Of a stretch of 64,000 bases of DNA, positions 11,470 through 23,159 are shown in pieces (positions within the stretch are counted from its first letter, which is position 1; each line of letters starts with the position of its first letter). Source of the stretch: Nageia nagi (Eukaryota; Pinophyta). Under the pieces are notes generated by a model that did not search any database, was not told the DNA's origin, and saw only the letters and a program-made list of their open reading frames with translations. The position numbers and the translations under genes were made by a program. Location of the stretch: NCBI GenBank assembly GCA_050084985.1, contig JBITNC010000001.1, forward strand, positions 37,138,001 through 37,202,000. The letters are read 5' to 3'.

Positions 11470-12850
11470 CAAAAATCATGAAGCATTATGAGAAGAATCC
11501 TTCTCACCTAGACCAGAGGTAACTGTTGTTAGCACCTCTAATCCTCCTATTAATGGAGGATTGTCATGGATAGGATTATCTACATTCATTTGATCATCCT
11601 CCTCTAATGATAGGCTCACTACATCATCACTCCTACTATCCAACTCATCTAGGCCCAAAGGGCCTAGACACATAGCTTTCCACCATGCTGCATAACCAAG
11701 GGCAACCTTGGGAGCCATGGCTACCTCCATGGCAACATCCTCTACCAAAGTATCTGACCATCCTATCATTAACACTATCATATCTTGCACTTTATTAGGA
11801 ATATCACTTTCAATTATATACCAATGATACATTGGAAACACTACTAGAATTAGTTGTTGTATCCCAAACTATCTCAACACTCACTCTAGATGATATGGCT
11901 CCACTATCTTTTACATTGTCTAAAAGAAGTGGTTTTGCCTCACCCATGCCAAATGATGAGCATCCCATACCATACATAGTTAGTATAGCACACCCATATG
12001 ATTTCCACCTCCTAAAGTTCGTTGATATATCTCCTCCTCACCTCCATGGATCAAAGAGGCCTATATCCACCTAATGGACCAATCTAGCATGCTAGGGCCA
12101 CATCTAATGGGTCCTCTCTCACCCTCTACAATCCCATTAGCTTGATAACTTAGATGTGCTCATAGGCCTAGACCTATAAGAGACCAATATGATCAATCAT
12201 CACATTGAAATTATCAACATTAATGAATGAATGCAAATCCTTGTAAAGTTGTTCTAGTACTAATGGCCCCCATGTGAACGATCATCCCCAAACACATATC
12301 TCTCAAGCTATCCATGTTAGCCAAAAAGGGAAACCTAAATGGCTTTTATTGAGACACATATAGGTGGTAATAATCACCACCACATGTAGCCTTAGGTGTC
12401 TCCCTACTCTAGAAAACCTATAACCCTCTAAAAATCACACCAATCGATGATCCCAATCATGCTCATTTGATTCGGTTAACCATAAACATTCAGCCCCATA
12501 GATGTTATCATCCCCCATCTCATGCTTATATATCAAACCACCCCTAATGAGTATACCCCAGATCTAGTACACATCCTTTAGAGTTACTATCATTTCATCA
12601 ATGGGAAGGTGAAATGAGTAGCAATCTTGATCCCATCTCTTAACCAAGGTAGTGAGTAGAGGTGTATCCATCTGTACTATCGCCATGTATGCAAGCTCTC
12701 CTAAACTACGTTGATCTAGAATATCATCTGATTGTTGAGTTCATGGGAAGGGTTGGGCTATATCTAACATTGTAGTCCTCATCAACCCACCTTGAATTAA
12801 CCACTTACGATCCTACAAGGTAGTGCATGGGTATGTTAGTCTCTCCTCTA
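11470..12850 (-). pseudogene. Plant mobile domain (MAIN-like) pseudogene
   Basis: On the minus strand, about 12830-12400 translates to a protein resembling the plant mobile domain found in MAIN-type nuclear proteins and in some transposases. It reads LAYMAIVQMDTPLLTTLVKR, then WDQDCYSFHLPIDEM, TLKDVY, a stop, IWGILIRGG and LTESNEHDWDHRLV. The order 'ALVERW, then FHLPxGEMTxTLxDV, then GxxIxG' is the family signature. Further downstream (12400-11470) the frame shifts several times. A 121-codon open stretch at 11841-11476, rich in Asp, Glu and Ser, could be the decayed C-terminus. The region is less AT-rich than its surroundings. It may be a host gene relic or part of a mobile-domain transposon. 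Confidence 0.6.
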
Positions 12851-14515
12851 CACTCATAGATATTAAAAATATAAAGTTTGGATCTACTTATCACATGCTT
12901 ACCTAACATACTGCAGAGATACTCCTACTAGATGACATATCCTTCCTATGATTGGTTATTGGGTACTCCTTTAATCAATGGAATCCATTCCTTCAGAGTC
13001 ATGAATCATTTATAGTCATCCTCCTACTAATCTAATTGCTATGCTAAAATGAGAAATGGAGCAGACACTCCAACAATGCAATGTTGTTTGCAAGGTGGCA
13101 AATTTGGTTGGGTAAGCAAGGAATCGACACCCACCTATCAAAGCTCTAGATGGTAAAGGCATAAAAGTCAAAATAACTTATTTTTTCCAAATATTTTAAT
13201 GTTATAGGTTAACTTTGGCACTCAAATTAGGGTATCACATCTTTGTTTCCATATAGTTCTTTCATTCTTATGTGAAGGTTTTATTTGCCTTGTAAAAATT
13301 TTAAATCTCTTCCATCCTTTTTTAGATACTAAAAATTGCTATTTCCATGACATCAACAGTGTTCAATTCTTTGATTTGTGTGTGATATTAATGGTACTTG
13401 GACCTAATATTCTCAAAATTTATTCGAATGACACCTGCATGTCCGAGGTAAGTATTGCTTAATTTGTATTTTTCATTAAAATTTATATTGGGTTTAGGGT
13501 GCCAATGGTGTGCTAATTTGGTATTTTGATGAGTTTCCAATTCACTTAATCTATTTCATCAATTTCATATGATAATGAGTTTTTATTTATGATATGTAAT
13601 TAAAAAAACTCAAATTATGTATACTTGGTTTTAGTCATGTGGCAAGGTTGAATTATACTTTCAAGACAATTACTCCCAGGTAGCTCCAGGCCCATGATAT
13701 TTTTAAGCTTTGGTGAAATAAGAAGGCAATGCTTAATTAGGTGACATTTTCCACTTATTTTATAGCATTGATAGCATGTACACATAAGGGCGATGGTGGC
13801 ATAAATATCTATAAGTTACTCACATAATTAAAAACCCTCTAGTACTTATTCTTAATTGCATCTTTCTAACATGAGTACTGATACTGCAATTATGCTCTCA
13901 TCATGAGGTATGAATATTTTATTTTTCTCTTTTCATTTGACATTATTAAGCATGTTAATTCCACATTTGTAAAGGTTGATATTTATTAACATGGATTGAC
14001 GCATGCTAAGTGAATAAATCAATATCTATTGGTTGACCTAAAGAAATATTCAAAATAACAAGGCATCTCCCCTTCTAGACTTTACTTTGCATTTTGCACT
14101 ACATTTCTCCCAGCCTAACATAACTCTACTCTCCTCGATGTGGTGGATTTTGAATACATGCATCATGCATGTGATAAGATGGCTTCCCTAATACCCTTTT
14201 TTTGGCATCAACTGGGGGAATCTCATATTCAATGATAAGTATGGTGAATCAATAAACTTTGGCTAACAAAAGTCAAGATAATTTTATTTGAGCCAAATTT
14301 AAGATTCCTATGATATTAATGGTGTGGAATATTGCATACATAATGCTAGCGGTGTACATTGACCTATTTTCATGACACCAATGGCATACACCCTTGGTGC
14401 AGAATTAAACTCTAGCTCTCAGATCTTTACAGGTTTGAATATCAAGAATTTCATTATTCCAGCTCAGCATATGCTAATATATTATATTTATTTCATCCTT
14501 GATTTTTATGGTTAA
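12851..14515. other. No recognisable gene
   Basis: I see no convincing coding frame on either strand. The sequence is moderately AT-rich and contains scattered variants of a phrase like CCAATGGTGT or CATGACACCAATGG (near 13505 and 14370), which also appear near 15165 and 16065. It may be the non-coding interior of an old retroelement whose LTR lies at 15611. Confidence 0.4.
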
Positions 14516-15075
14516 TGTATTTGAATCATGGACATAAAAAACACATGATCGTTGATGGCCAATGATATAGCTAGTGAGAGTTCACTCACTTAAAAGTAAA
14601 CTAATGATACAACTATGAGTAATTTGTTAACATTGGATCATCTCTAATGGATGATACATTTTATTGTGTATCCACATGATTTTTTCTTTAAACCCATCTA
14701 AAGCATACTATATTCAGATTATAGACATACAAACATATGATCGTCAATGGCCAACAATATGACTAGTGAGAGTTCACTCACTTAAAAGTAAATAAGCAAT
14801 ACAACCATGAGTAATTTATTAACATTGGATCATCTCTAATGGATGATACATTTTACTAAATATCCACATGGTTTTTGCTTTATACCCATCTAAAGCATAC
14901 TTTCTTCAAATCATGGACATACAAACGTATGATCGCCAATGGCCAACGATATGGCTAGTGGGAGTTCACTCATTTAAAAGTAAATTGATGATATAGTCAT
15001 GAGTAATTTATTGACATTGAATCATCTCCAATGGATGAAAAAAATTACTATGCATCCATAATAATTTTTTAACTA
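14516..15075. repeat. Three-copy ~185 bp tandem repeat
   Basis: Three consecutive copies start near 14520, 14709 and 14892. Each has the same order of landmarks: a CATGGACATA-like start, ATGATCG, TGGCCAA, GAGTTCACTCA, TTAAAAGTAAA, CATTGGATCATCTC, AATGGATG and CCCATCTAAAGCATAC (the last is lost in the third copy). Divergence between copies is modest. No coding frame is maintained across them. Confidence 0.85.
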
Positions 15076-15597
15076 ATATTTCATTGTAGGTACATAGATA
15101 CAACAAAAATAGAAGACACTTATAATCAAAATTAAGGTGCTAGTACTGTGCTCACAGTCTATTGGGTTGCCAATGATGTACAAAAGTTTATTATTTCCAC
15201 TCATTCAAACCATCACCTCTCTATTTCAAGGCATGAACATGAGTGCATCAATTTCTCAAGTATTAAACACAAAAAAATGACTAGATTCATGATTGAAACA
15301 ATATCAGGGAGGCAAATTATATCTTCCATCTCCAACCTTGTATACGGATTTTGATAGTTATGTAATCATCATCCAAACATTATTTCTGAAGATAGCTTCT
15401 TTAGCAACTTTTGCCTTGGCTACTCCACTCAAGAATCTTTCCTTGGGAACCCAAGTCAAAAGTGGGGTAGCATAAAGATCCTCAACATCATTCAACAAAA
15501 AAAAAAACATCAATAAAAAGATTAGAAAAATTTCTTCCATGCCTTGGCTACACTTTTTCTTTAGACATGTAATTTCATTACTTTAATCACACATCCA
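15076..15597. other. No recognisable gene
   Basis: Short open stretches exist on both strands (15148-15354 plus, 15358-15540 minus), but none resembles a known protein and they overlap each other in opposite directions. I see nothing else here. Confidence 0.4.
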
Positions 15598-16274
15598 AAG
15601 AGGGGAAAATGTAGATGCCTTAAAATCAACCTTTATATATTTAATAAATCATTTTAATCCCTTAATAATGTATTATTTAAAAAGTGATTTAAAATGTATA
15701 AAAAATGTGTAGGCCATATATGTGACCCTTGTTAATTATACAAGGGGTCAAATCCTATAATAGAAGCATCCCTATATAAAGGCATCAAAGACATACAAAG
15801 AGAAGAGGATGGGATTGTCATCAAGAGGAGAATAGAAAAGGGGTATATTATAAAAGACTTAAGGCTTTTATCAATTTAATATTGGGTAGAGAATCAAAGG
15901 ACTCAAACATAATCTGTAAATCAAACACTTGCTAAGTTTTCTTATTTATAACAAGCAAATCTCTTTATCTCAAATATTATCATACATTCGTTATATTGAT
16001 AAAATATTCATTCATTTATCATTTCATATTGTGTTGCATATACCATTTGATCATTAACATGATGTCAATAGCATACTATTACTAGGGCATCGATGTGGTA
16101 CTAATGCACATGATATTGACTGTCTTTTCTTAATTGATTGAATATGTATGTTAACAAAATGAACTTGTATGTTTAATCATCTATTGTCATATTCTTAATT
16201 TATGTAAACTAATTAATAGACCAAATAGTGCATGTGTTAATTCTCCAAATTAATTACACCATCACATTATTTAG
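15598..16274 (+). mobile_element. Putative LTR with preceding polypurine tract
   Basis: A purine tract (AAGAGGGGAAAA, about 15598-15609) is followed directly by TGTAGATGCC, a typical PPT/LTR junction. A TATA-like CTATATAAAGG lies at about 15771, with a pyrimidine- and A-rich downstream stretch. No partner LTR is found in the window and the 3' end is uncertain; copia B sequence begins at ~16275. I infer a 3' or solo LTR of an unidentified element whose interior might be the non-coding DNA to the left. Confidence 0.4.
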
Positions 16275-16441
16275 TGTCTACAATAGTTTTGAAGTAATAC
16301 ATAGTAAAAAAAATGGACCAAAAATAAAAGTGCCCATATTTTAATGAAACTTTTATAGGATGATATATGGCCAAATGGGTACTTAAAAATATAAAAATAT
16401 TAAATATTTGAGTTTATATGAATATAAAACAAATGTATTAC
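16275..16441 (+). mobile_element. Copia B 5' LTR, left part (split by gypsy)
   Basis: From 16275 to 16441 the sequence matches the copia B 3' LTR at about 35635-35814, including TGAAGTAATACATAG, AAAAATGGACCAAA and AATATAAAACAAATGTATTA. It stops exactly at ATTAC, where the gypsy element begins, and continues at 29589. Compared with the 3' LTR starting at 35396, the first ~240 bp are missing on this side. Confidence 0.85.
16437..16441 (+). repeat. Target-site duplication ATTAC (left)
   Basis: ATTAC here and at 29589-29593 flank the gypsy element. The uninterrupted copia B 3' LTR reads GTATTACATTTGTGATAGG with a single ATTAC, confirming the duplication. Five bases is the usual size for Ty3/gypsy integration. 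Confidence 0.95.
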
Positions 16442-18272
16442 TATATTCCTTTATAATTGCACTATAAATATGGGGTAACACACTATCATTCTTTTATTCT
16501 TTCAATTGTTTCAAGAAATTCTCCCTAGTCCCTAGTCCTTTTTCCTTTTTCCATTCACATGTATTTAATGTTTTGTTTGAATTGAGTCTAAAGAGTTTCA
16601 AGTGTTGTCAACATTCAGCTATTGTATATATAAGTCTTGGTCTTAGATATTTTATCTTAAAAAATTTCTGGTCAAAATTTAATGGGTGTTGCAATAATTC
16701 TTGAGGATAAACTTTAGTCATATTAAAAGTTAAAAATATTGAGAACTATATATATAAAAGAGTCATGTCCAAGAGAAAATGTATCATATCTAGGTAGTAT
16801 TGTATTAGGTATGGGAACTAAAAGTCTAAGAAAAGTTAGAGAGTTATTATAAATATAGTGTTCAAGAGTTATCATAAATATAGTGTCCAGGAGTTATTGT
16901 AAATATAGTTTCCAAGAGTTATTGTAAATACAGTGTCTGAGAGTTATTATACATACAATTTTTGGTAGTTGTTAAAAATATAAGTCCAAGTTATATCCAA
17001 ATACTTAGTAGGAGATGCCTACAAGTAAACATCACCCACCAATTTTAAGCAATGATGTCATCCTTTTTGTAAAAAATTAGTAGGTTCCAAAACAAGCAAT
17101 GGTAGGTGATATTTCATGAAGATACCAAATAGAGCCCATCAATTTTGAATGATGACATTAAAACATTTGGCTAAAATTAGCAAGTACTAAGAAGAGCCAA
17201 ATCATCAATAAATCTCGATGAAGAGAAATAGAACCTGCCAGACTAAGAAAGCAATGTTGGGCAAGAAGTAACATATGGGTCTGCTTGATCTTAAATGTTT
17301 GAACCTTGAGGCCATGTTAATATGTCAACTTTAACTTATTTCCACATAAGAGTGGTAGTTTCTTCTCAAACTAAGTTGATATATTGTTCATGGGCCCCAT
17401 TACTCTATTCAACTAGAACTATAGTATGGATCATGAATGGTTACAAAGAAGTAAATAACTACTCATAGAACATAATTCCAAATTGTACCTATCAAATTGC
17501 AGATGAGTACTTCTTCAATCAACTATAGAGCCAAAAAAAAGTAATCAATCACATGTCAGGAAGATTGTAGCTCAATGGATACAATTGCTTAGAAATTGCA
17601 AATTTTTATATGATTATGTTATTGATACTTATTCACTATGTAATCTAACACAGTTGTAATATTTATTGTAAATAGTTTTCTTTACTATATTCAACCAAGA
17701 TAAATAATTATGTGTATTTATGGTATAAAACCACCCAATTGAGTAGGATAATGTATAAATAGTGGACTATTATAAGTTAAAGAGGTCAAACATTCTAGCA
17801 AATTTGCCTAGGTCTATAAGATGCTTTCATATATGATAATGCAAATAGATAATACTTTTTCCTTTTGTAACAAGTGGTTGTTTATTACTTTTATGAGTGT
17901 TATGTATGGGATGTTATCCTAAGTTATGGTTGTGTATTGTGATTATGAGACCCTAAGGGTAAGATAGATTGTTATTCTTAATCTTGGCTATGGATTACTT
18001 CTTATACTACAATTTTCAAGATGTATAGTTCTTGTTTAAGTTTTAATTTAATGTGTTCATATCCTTCTTGTAACTCTCTACCTTTTTATCTCTTTCCTTT
18101 TACTTTAAACCTTTACAATAGATAAGAACTAGCCTATAACCTGAAGATTGAGAAGAAAACCAACATGAGCATATCCCCACCACCTTTTGCTCTTTCAAGG
18201 AACCTAGTATTGTGGGTAATAGAGAAGTTGACTAGACCAAACCCTTTGAGGTTACATTATATTGATAAATAG
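16442..18272 (+). mobile_element. Gypsy 5' LTR
   Basis: The LTR pairs with 27772-29588. The left copy starts TATATTCC where the right starts TGTATTCC, so the canonical TG has become TA. Both contain TAACACACTATCATTC near the start and CTTTGAGGTTACATTATA at the end. A TATA-like CACTATAAATATGG lies near 16460. The 3' boundary is within a few bases of 18270 because the last ~10 bp of the two copies differ. Confidence 0.88.
16842..16990 (+). repeat. 25 bp minisatellite in the gypsy LTR (about 6 copies)
   Basis: Units of about 25 bp of the form AGAGTTATTATAAATATAGTG plus four bases are repeated about six times. The same array, with slightly different unit variants, is at 28184-28315 in the 3' LTR, so it predates the insertion. 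Confidence 0.85.
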
Positions 18273-18280
18273 TAGCAGTT

Positions 18281-18690
18281 TCCATTTTTGGCACACTCGA
18301 TGGGACATGAATTAAATGCCATATTTAATAGGTATAAGTAGGCTAGATATTCGAGTTTAGTGGGCTATCAATTATATTATTCAAATATTATAAGGTTGTT
18401 TTGACCTTATTAGTGACTTTGCTATCAAGCAATCAATATTTTAGATCCTGGCACCTCCAAAATGTAGACTTACTAGAAGTAGTACCAAAAATTCCCTTAG
18501 ATAGCCTAGGTTCTAAGAGTTATCAGTTCCTCATAGGGGGACTAGGTAAAATATTTCTTAGGTTGTACCCCTATAATTCCCTTAAGGGAAATTGCACTAT
18601 CAATCGTATTTGATTCAACCCTTGAAGATCCTTCACTTGATACAAACACTCCAAGCATGGCTCAATCGGTTAATTTTTCTGCTTGAAATA
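18281..18690 (+). other. Gypsy leader with candidate primer-binding region
   Basis: Just after the 5' LTR is TTTTTGGCACACTCGATGGG (about 18285-18304), which has the look of the TGGC-containing leader of many plant gypsy elements. I cannot assign the priming tRNA by eye. The remaining ~380 bp up to gag has no convincing coding frame, although one 70-codon open stretch (18401-18613) exists. Confidence 0.4.
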
Positions 18691-20000
18691 ATGGTCATCC
18701 TTTGGTCATTACTACCAAATCCCATGTTATACTTCAAGTAGCATTCTAAGTTTTTTCTAAATATGATGGGTCTAGTAAAACACCATATTAACATTATCAA
18801 GATGTATCTTTATTGCCTTCAAGCTTTGATATCACTAATGAAATGGTGATGACTAGATTATTATCATACTCTTTTGAAGGTAAAGCAACTAAATGGTTCA
18901 GAACTCTTACCCTCTAATATATAAATTCATAAGAAGAGTTATATCAAGCTTTAATTAAAATATTTGCTATAGATGGTGATGATAGTATATTCTTGAACCT
19001 TATAGCATGTATCAAGAGACATCATCATGAGTCCATTAATGATTTCAATATTAGATTTGAGAGAAAAAAGAAATCTATTCTAGTAAGGATTAGACCAATA
19101 AGTGCAAAAGCTTTGGTATATTATAGGAAGTCCTTTCTCTTAGACCTTAATATGCTCATTATTATGTTAGGAGATACCTTCCTATATATTTATCAGATAG
19201 CAAAAACCTTTGAACATACTTTGTTATCCTCTGAAAAGATGTAACCTAGAACCACTATGCTATAATTTCTTAATTTACGTCTCAAACAAGTCTCATAAAT
19301 TGCTCAACCTAGAGTTTTAGCCTTACCATCTCCACCCAAACCTATTATTTAGAATCAAATACTAGCATTACCTACTCCTACATCCACTAGTACTAGTATT
19401 AATTCTAAATCTCAAGAGGAAGAAAGAATAAGGAAATTGGAAGTAACTATTAGGAATCTTACCAATAAACTCACTCTATAAGAAAGATAGAATCAAGGTT
19501 TCAATTATAAAAAATATGATAACAAGCATCAACCTATATTTCAGCCCAAGACTAATTAGCCAGAACAACCAAGTGTCATAAAAGCAATTGAAAATGTTAT
19601 TATGATAAATTTTATAGAGAGTGATGCTTTGGGCATTACAAAATGGTGTCCTCCATGTTTAGCTCCTTATTTTCTATACTCATGTGTAGTTTATCAACAT
19701 TATTATTTGAGATTACATTCAAATCAAATGATGGAGCCTATATTAGATCCTGCTATTGATATCACCATGGTAAATTTTTAGCTTTCAAGATATGCTAGAG
19801 AACAAGCTATCTATGTTCATGCTAGAGCTTCTTCTTCAACAACTCCATAGCAATTCCAAATTACTTAGCAAAATCAAGCATCTGTTCCAGTGAAACCTAA
19901 ACCTAATAAAGATAAGGCTCCCTTACCTAACCATAGAATCAATAAAATCAATTCTTAATAAATCTAGGTAATGTTTCTCAAAATATGAGTACTAATGTTC
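18690..20000 (+). pseudogene. Gypsy gag pseudogene
   Basis: The translated region resembles a Ty3/gypsy capsid (retrotransposon gag family): VFSKYDGSSKTPY, SYSFEGKATKWFRTL (18870-18910), then a helical stretch with NDFNIRFERKKKS and a segment ending EHTLLSSEKM at 19243. After that come a Pro/Ser/Thr-rich part and a Glu-Arg-Lys helix (EEERIRKLEVTIRNLTNKL near 19420). A Lys/Pro-rich tail (VKPKPNKDKAPLPNHR near 19895) ends it. At least four stops occur at what look like former Gln or Trp codons. It is in a different phase from the protease, so either a programmed or an accidental shift separates them. No zinc knuckle is seen. Confidence 0.7.
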
Positions 20001-20339
20001 CTACCGAAATAAACCCTACAGCAACCAAAAAAGAAATCCTAGAGAAGGAGATACCTAATACATTAAGGTACCCTTTTATTATAGATTACCATAAGGAAAA
20101 AACCATTCAATAATTCAAAACACATCAATAATAAAAATCAACTAATTTTATCCTATATGCTCTATATAATATATGAAAAAACTAAAGAAAACTCCTTCTA
20201 AGATTACTATGTTTGATGCATTAAAGATACCAGGTCAATTAGATATTTTACAATAAACCTTATAACTAAAGAATAGTAGGCATAGACTAAATTAAGGAAA
20301 TGTATTATTTATAATATCTTATGATGTCTCTCTAGCTAC

Positions 20340-20720
20340 CATAGGTATAAGGAAACCTCCACCATTCTATCTATCCTTTAGATTAGAAGTTTGGGTAGTA
20401 AATAACTGTATGATAGATACCAAAGCTGCAATAACTATAGTTCCTAAAACTATTACAAATAAAATGAAATTGTATATTACAAAATGTTTTGATAGTGTCA
20501 TACAATTAGATTCTTTCTTTGTATATGTTGTTAGTAGTATTAAAGAGGTCCCAATAACTTTTAATGTATTCCTTAACATTTGCATTATTCAAGATATCAT
20601 TATGGTTGATCTTCCACCTTTGTTTGGAATATGTTTATCTAGAGAATTCACTGCTAAATTAAGAAAGTACTTAGCTTTAGTCTATAATCACATTTTATTT
20701 TCTTTCAAAAATAAATAAGT
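20340..20720 (+). pseudogene. Gypsy aspartic protease remnant
   Basis: An open stretch at 20410-20718 contains CMIDTKAAITIVPKTI, which fits the aspartic-protease site of gypsy elements where D-T/S-G-A is expected; here the Gly is Lys (DTKA). Later a hydrophobic VDLPPLFGICLSREFTAKL resembles the end of the retropepsin and the link to polymerase seen in Tat-like elements. The altered active site means it is inactive as read. It is in phase with the RNase H that follows about 215 bases downstream. Confidence 0.65.
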
Positions 20721-20934
20721 AAAAATTCTAAATGAGGGCACCAAAAGTATTCATCTTAAGAAGATCATAAAATAAAATTGTATGAATGGCCCTTAACCTG
20801 TGGAAGTATTTGAAAGGGATAGATTTAGATAAACACTCCTAACAACTAACATTATTTTAGCAAATGATTTAAATTATTAGATCATAAATGTTAGCATGTG
20901 TAATTATTATTTATATGAGTATACATAGCCAATC

Positions 20935-21350
20935 TTGATTGCAACTAAAAAGGATCATGAGATATGGATAATGTACTATGATGGATCCAGATGTAAGCAT
21001 GGATGTGAAGTTGAAATTGTATTCAAATATCCAAAGGGATATATGAAGAGATTCTCATTTATATTCACATTAATATGTATAAATAATGCTACTAAGTATG
21101 AAGCCCTTTGTTTAGGGTTATCTAAAGTGATCAGTATAGACATTAGATGCTTAATTATCTATGGTGATTTAGAATTGGTCATAAAGTAATTCAAAAACTA
21201 GATTAATGCAAAATATCATTATTTAAAGACCTCAAGAATAGAAAATGGGATTTATTAGTAATTCTTAGATATCAATTTTATATCTATAACTATAAGGTAC
21301 AACCAAATAGCTGATACACTTGCTAGTAAAGGGGCACATTATAACTTTGT
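20935..21350 (+). pseudogene. Extra (archaeal-like) RNase H, upstream of RT
   Basis: The frame reads WIMYYDGS, then NNATKYEALCLGL, YGDLELVIK, a stop, and NQIADTLASKGA. This matches the second ribonuclease H known from Tat-group plant gypsy elements, whose typical motifs are YFDGAS, NNxAEYEA, GDSxLV and NxxADALA. All four catalytic acidic positions (D, E, D, D) are still present, although the phase changes once between the third and fourth. In Tat elements this domain is usually described after RT-RNase H and before integrase. Here it lies between protease and RT, in phase with both. It is broken by stops and so is not active as read. Confidence 0.75.
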
Positions 21351-21588
21351 TCATTATAAAAGAAGAACTCTTGGAGTTAAAGTTCAATGTAGGCAAGTAT
21401 TTGATTCCAATGAGCATATAATGAACTTGTTGTTGAATGAAGTAGTAAATCAAACTTTTGGTATTTAGAAATTACCTAACTATTTCTAAAAATTAGATGT
21501 TATCCAACTTAGAAATAATGTTATAACAAAAGGATTACTCTCTTTTCAAAGACTATTTGATTCAAAATATGTCTAGAAAGTTAAATCC

Positions 21589-23100
21589 TTGGCCATCCAA
21601 AAGGAGAGTTATGTTGAGCTAGAAATAGAACCTAGTAAATATATAAAGGTAGGGTTAGAATGTTATAATGAAGAAAAAGCTTTTATGTATCAAATTTATC
21701 ATGATTTATTTAAAGTAATTACCTATACTTATGATGATTTGAAAACATATGATAAGAGTTTTATACAACACACAATTGAGCTTGAACCAGATGCCAAACC
21801 ATATAGGCAAAAATAAAGGCCAATCAACCCAAACATAAAAGAAGCCATGAAATTAGAATTGATCAACCTCCTTTATTTAAAACTTATTTATCCTATCAAT
21901 CATTCTTCTTGGGTTGCAAATCTAGTTCTTGTTAGAAAGAAGAATGGGAAATTTAGATTGTGTGTTGATTTTAGAGATTTGAATCAAGTGTTTTTCAAAG
22001 ATAATTATTCTCTCCCACATATAGAATTGATCCTACATATAGTAGGCAAAGCTTACTATTTTTTAATGATTGATGGCTACTTAGGGTTTAACTAGATTTG
22101 GATGAAAGATGAAGATTAATACAAAATTGTATTTACAACCAAATGGGGGACATTTGCTTTTCAAAAGATGCCTTTTGTATTTCTAATGCTGTAGCTACTT
22201 TTCAAAGAGCCATGGATAATGCATTTGGTGACCTAATAAATAATATTATCTTAGCATATCTAGATGATATTACAGTATTCTCTAAGAGTAAAAAGGATCA
22301 TTTGGAACATCTCAAATAAGTTTTTGGAAAATGCATGAAATTTAGGATTTCAATCAATTCCAAAAAATCTATTTTTATGGTTAACTAAGAAAAATTACTT
22401 GGCCACATTGTCTTAGAGGAGGGATTACTAATTGATTCAGATAGAGTGAAAGCTATTGAAGCATTGCCAATCCCCTCCAACAATAAATCCTTGCAATCAT
22501 TCCTTAGTTGAATCAATTTTGTTAGAAAATTCATTAATGATTTTTTAGAAATTGTATCCCCAATCACTTCAATGCTAAAGAAAGATGTTGTATTCTCTTG
22601 GTCAGATGAAGTAAAACTAGCTTTTATATAGATTAAAAAGTCTATAACAAAAGCTCTTTTATTAAAAATTCTTGATATGTTAAAAGATTTCATAATATAT
22701 GCATATGGAGAAGAAAAAAACATTATTACAATTCTAGCATAGAAGATGATGAGAAAGAAGAACATTTTATTACCTTTAATAGTCAAACACTAAATCAAAA
22801 CCAAAAAAACATACTCACTTATTCAAAAGCAAGCATTTTTCATAATTAAAGGACTTAAGAAATTCAAACATTATGTCCCACTATAAAATCTTTGTATTTA
22901 CTATCCATCCATATGTAAGAAATTATGTTATATAAAGAGACTTAGGTGAAGGAAAGGTTGATTGGATTACTAAATTAATGGAATATGATATAGAAATTAA
23001 ACCAACCAAGCTAATTAGAGGTAGGAATATATGTGAAAATATAACTAAAGCTTCACATATGATTGCTATCATAGAGGATGAGTAGCAACTTAATGAAGAA
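21589..23100 (+). pseudogene. Gypsy reverse transcriptase and canonical RNase H
   Basis: The polymerase begins with a linker ending QHTIELEPDAKPYRQK, followed by WVANLVLVRKKNGKFRLCVD and FRDLNQVFFKDNYSLP (21910-22015), the fingers and palm motifs. After a stop and a frameshift near 22175 it continues PFVFLNAVATFQRAM-like, then AYLDDITVFSKSKKDH (22255-22300) with the YLDD site intact, then LLGHIVLEEGLLIDSDRVKA. The connection and canonical RNase H follow (YSKASIFHN relic, then DWITKLMEYDIEIKPTKLI and RGRNIC, 22955-23035). There are many stops at likely Gln and Trp codons. Order and spacing are normal for gypsy from RT onward. Confidence 0.85.
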
Positions 23101-23159
23101 TGTAATTGGATTAAGCAAGTTATTTTTTATTTTCAAAATGGTAAATGTCTTGAATCTCT

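Noticed and set aside
11832-12074. 80-codon plus-strand open stretch
   Set aside because: It is opposite the mobile-domain relic and overlaps another open stretch; no similarity is recognised.
15598-16274. Calling 15611-16274 the 5' LTR of copia B
   Set aside because: It shares no sequence with the copia B 3' LTR; similarity begins only at 16275.
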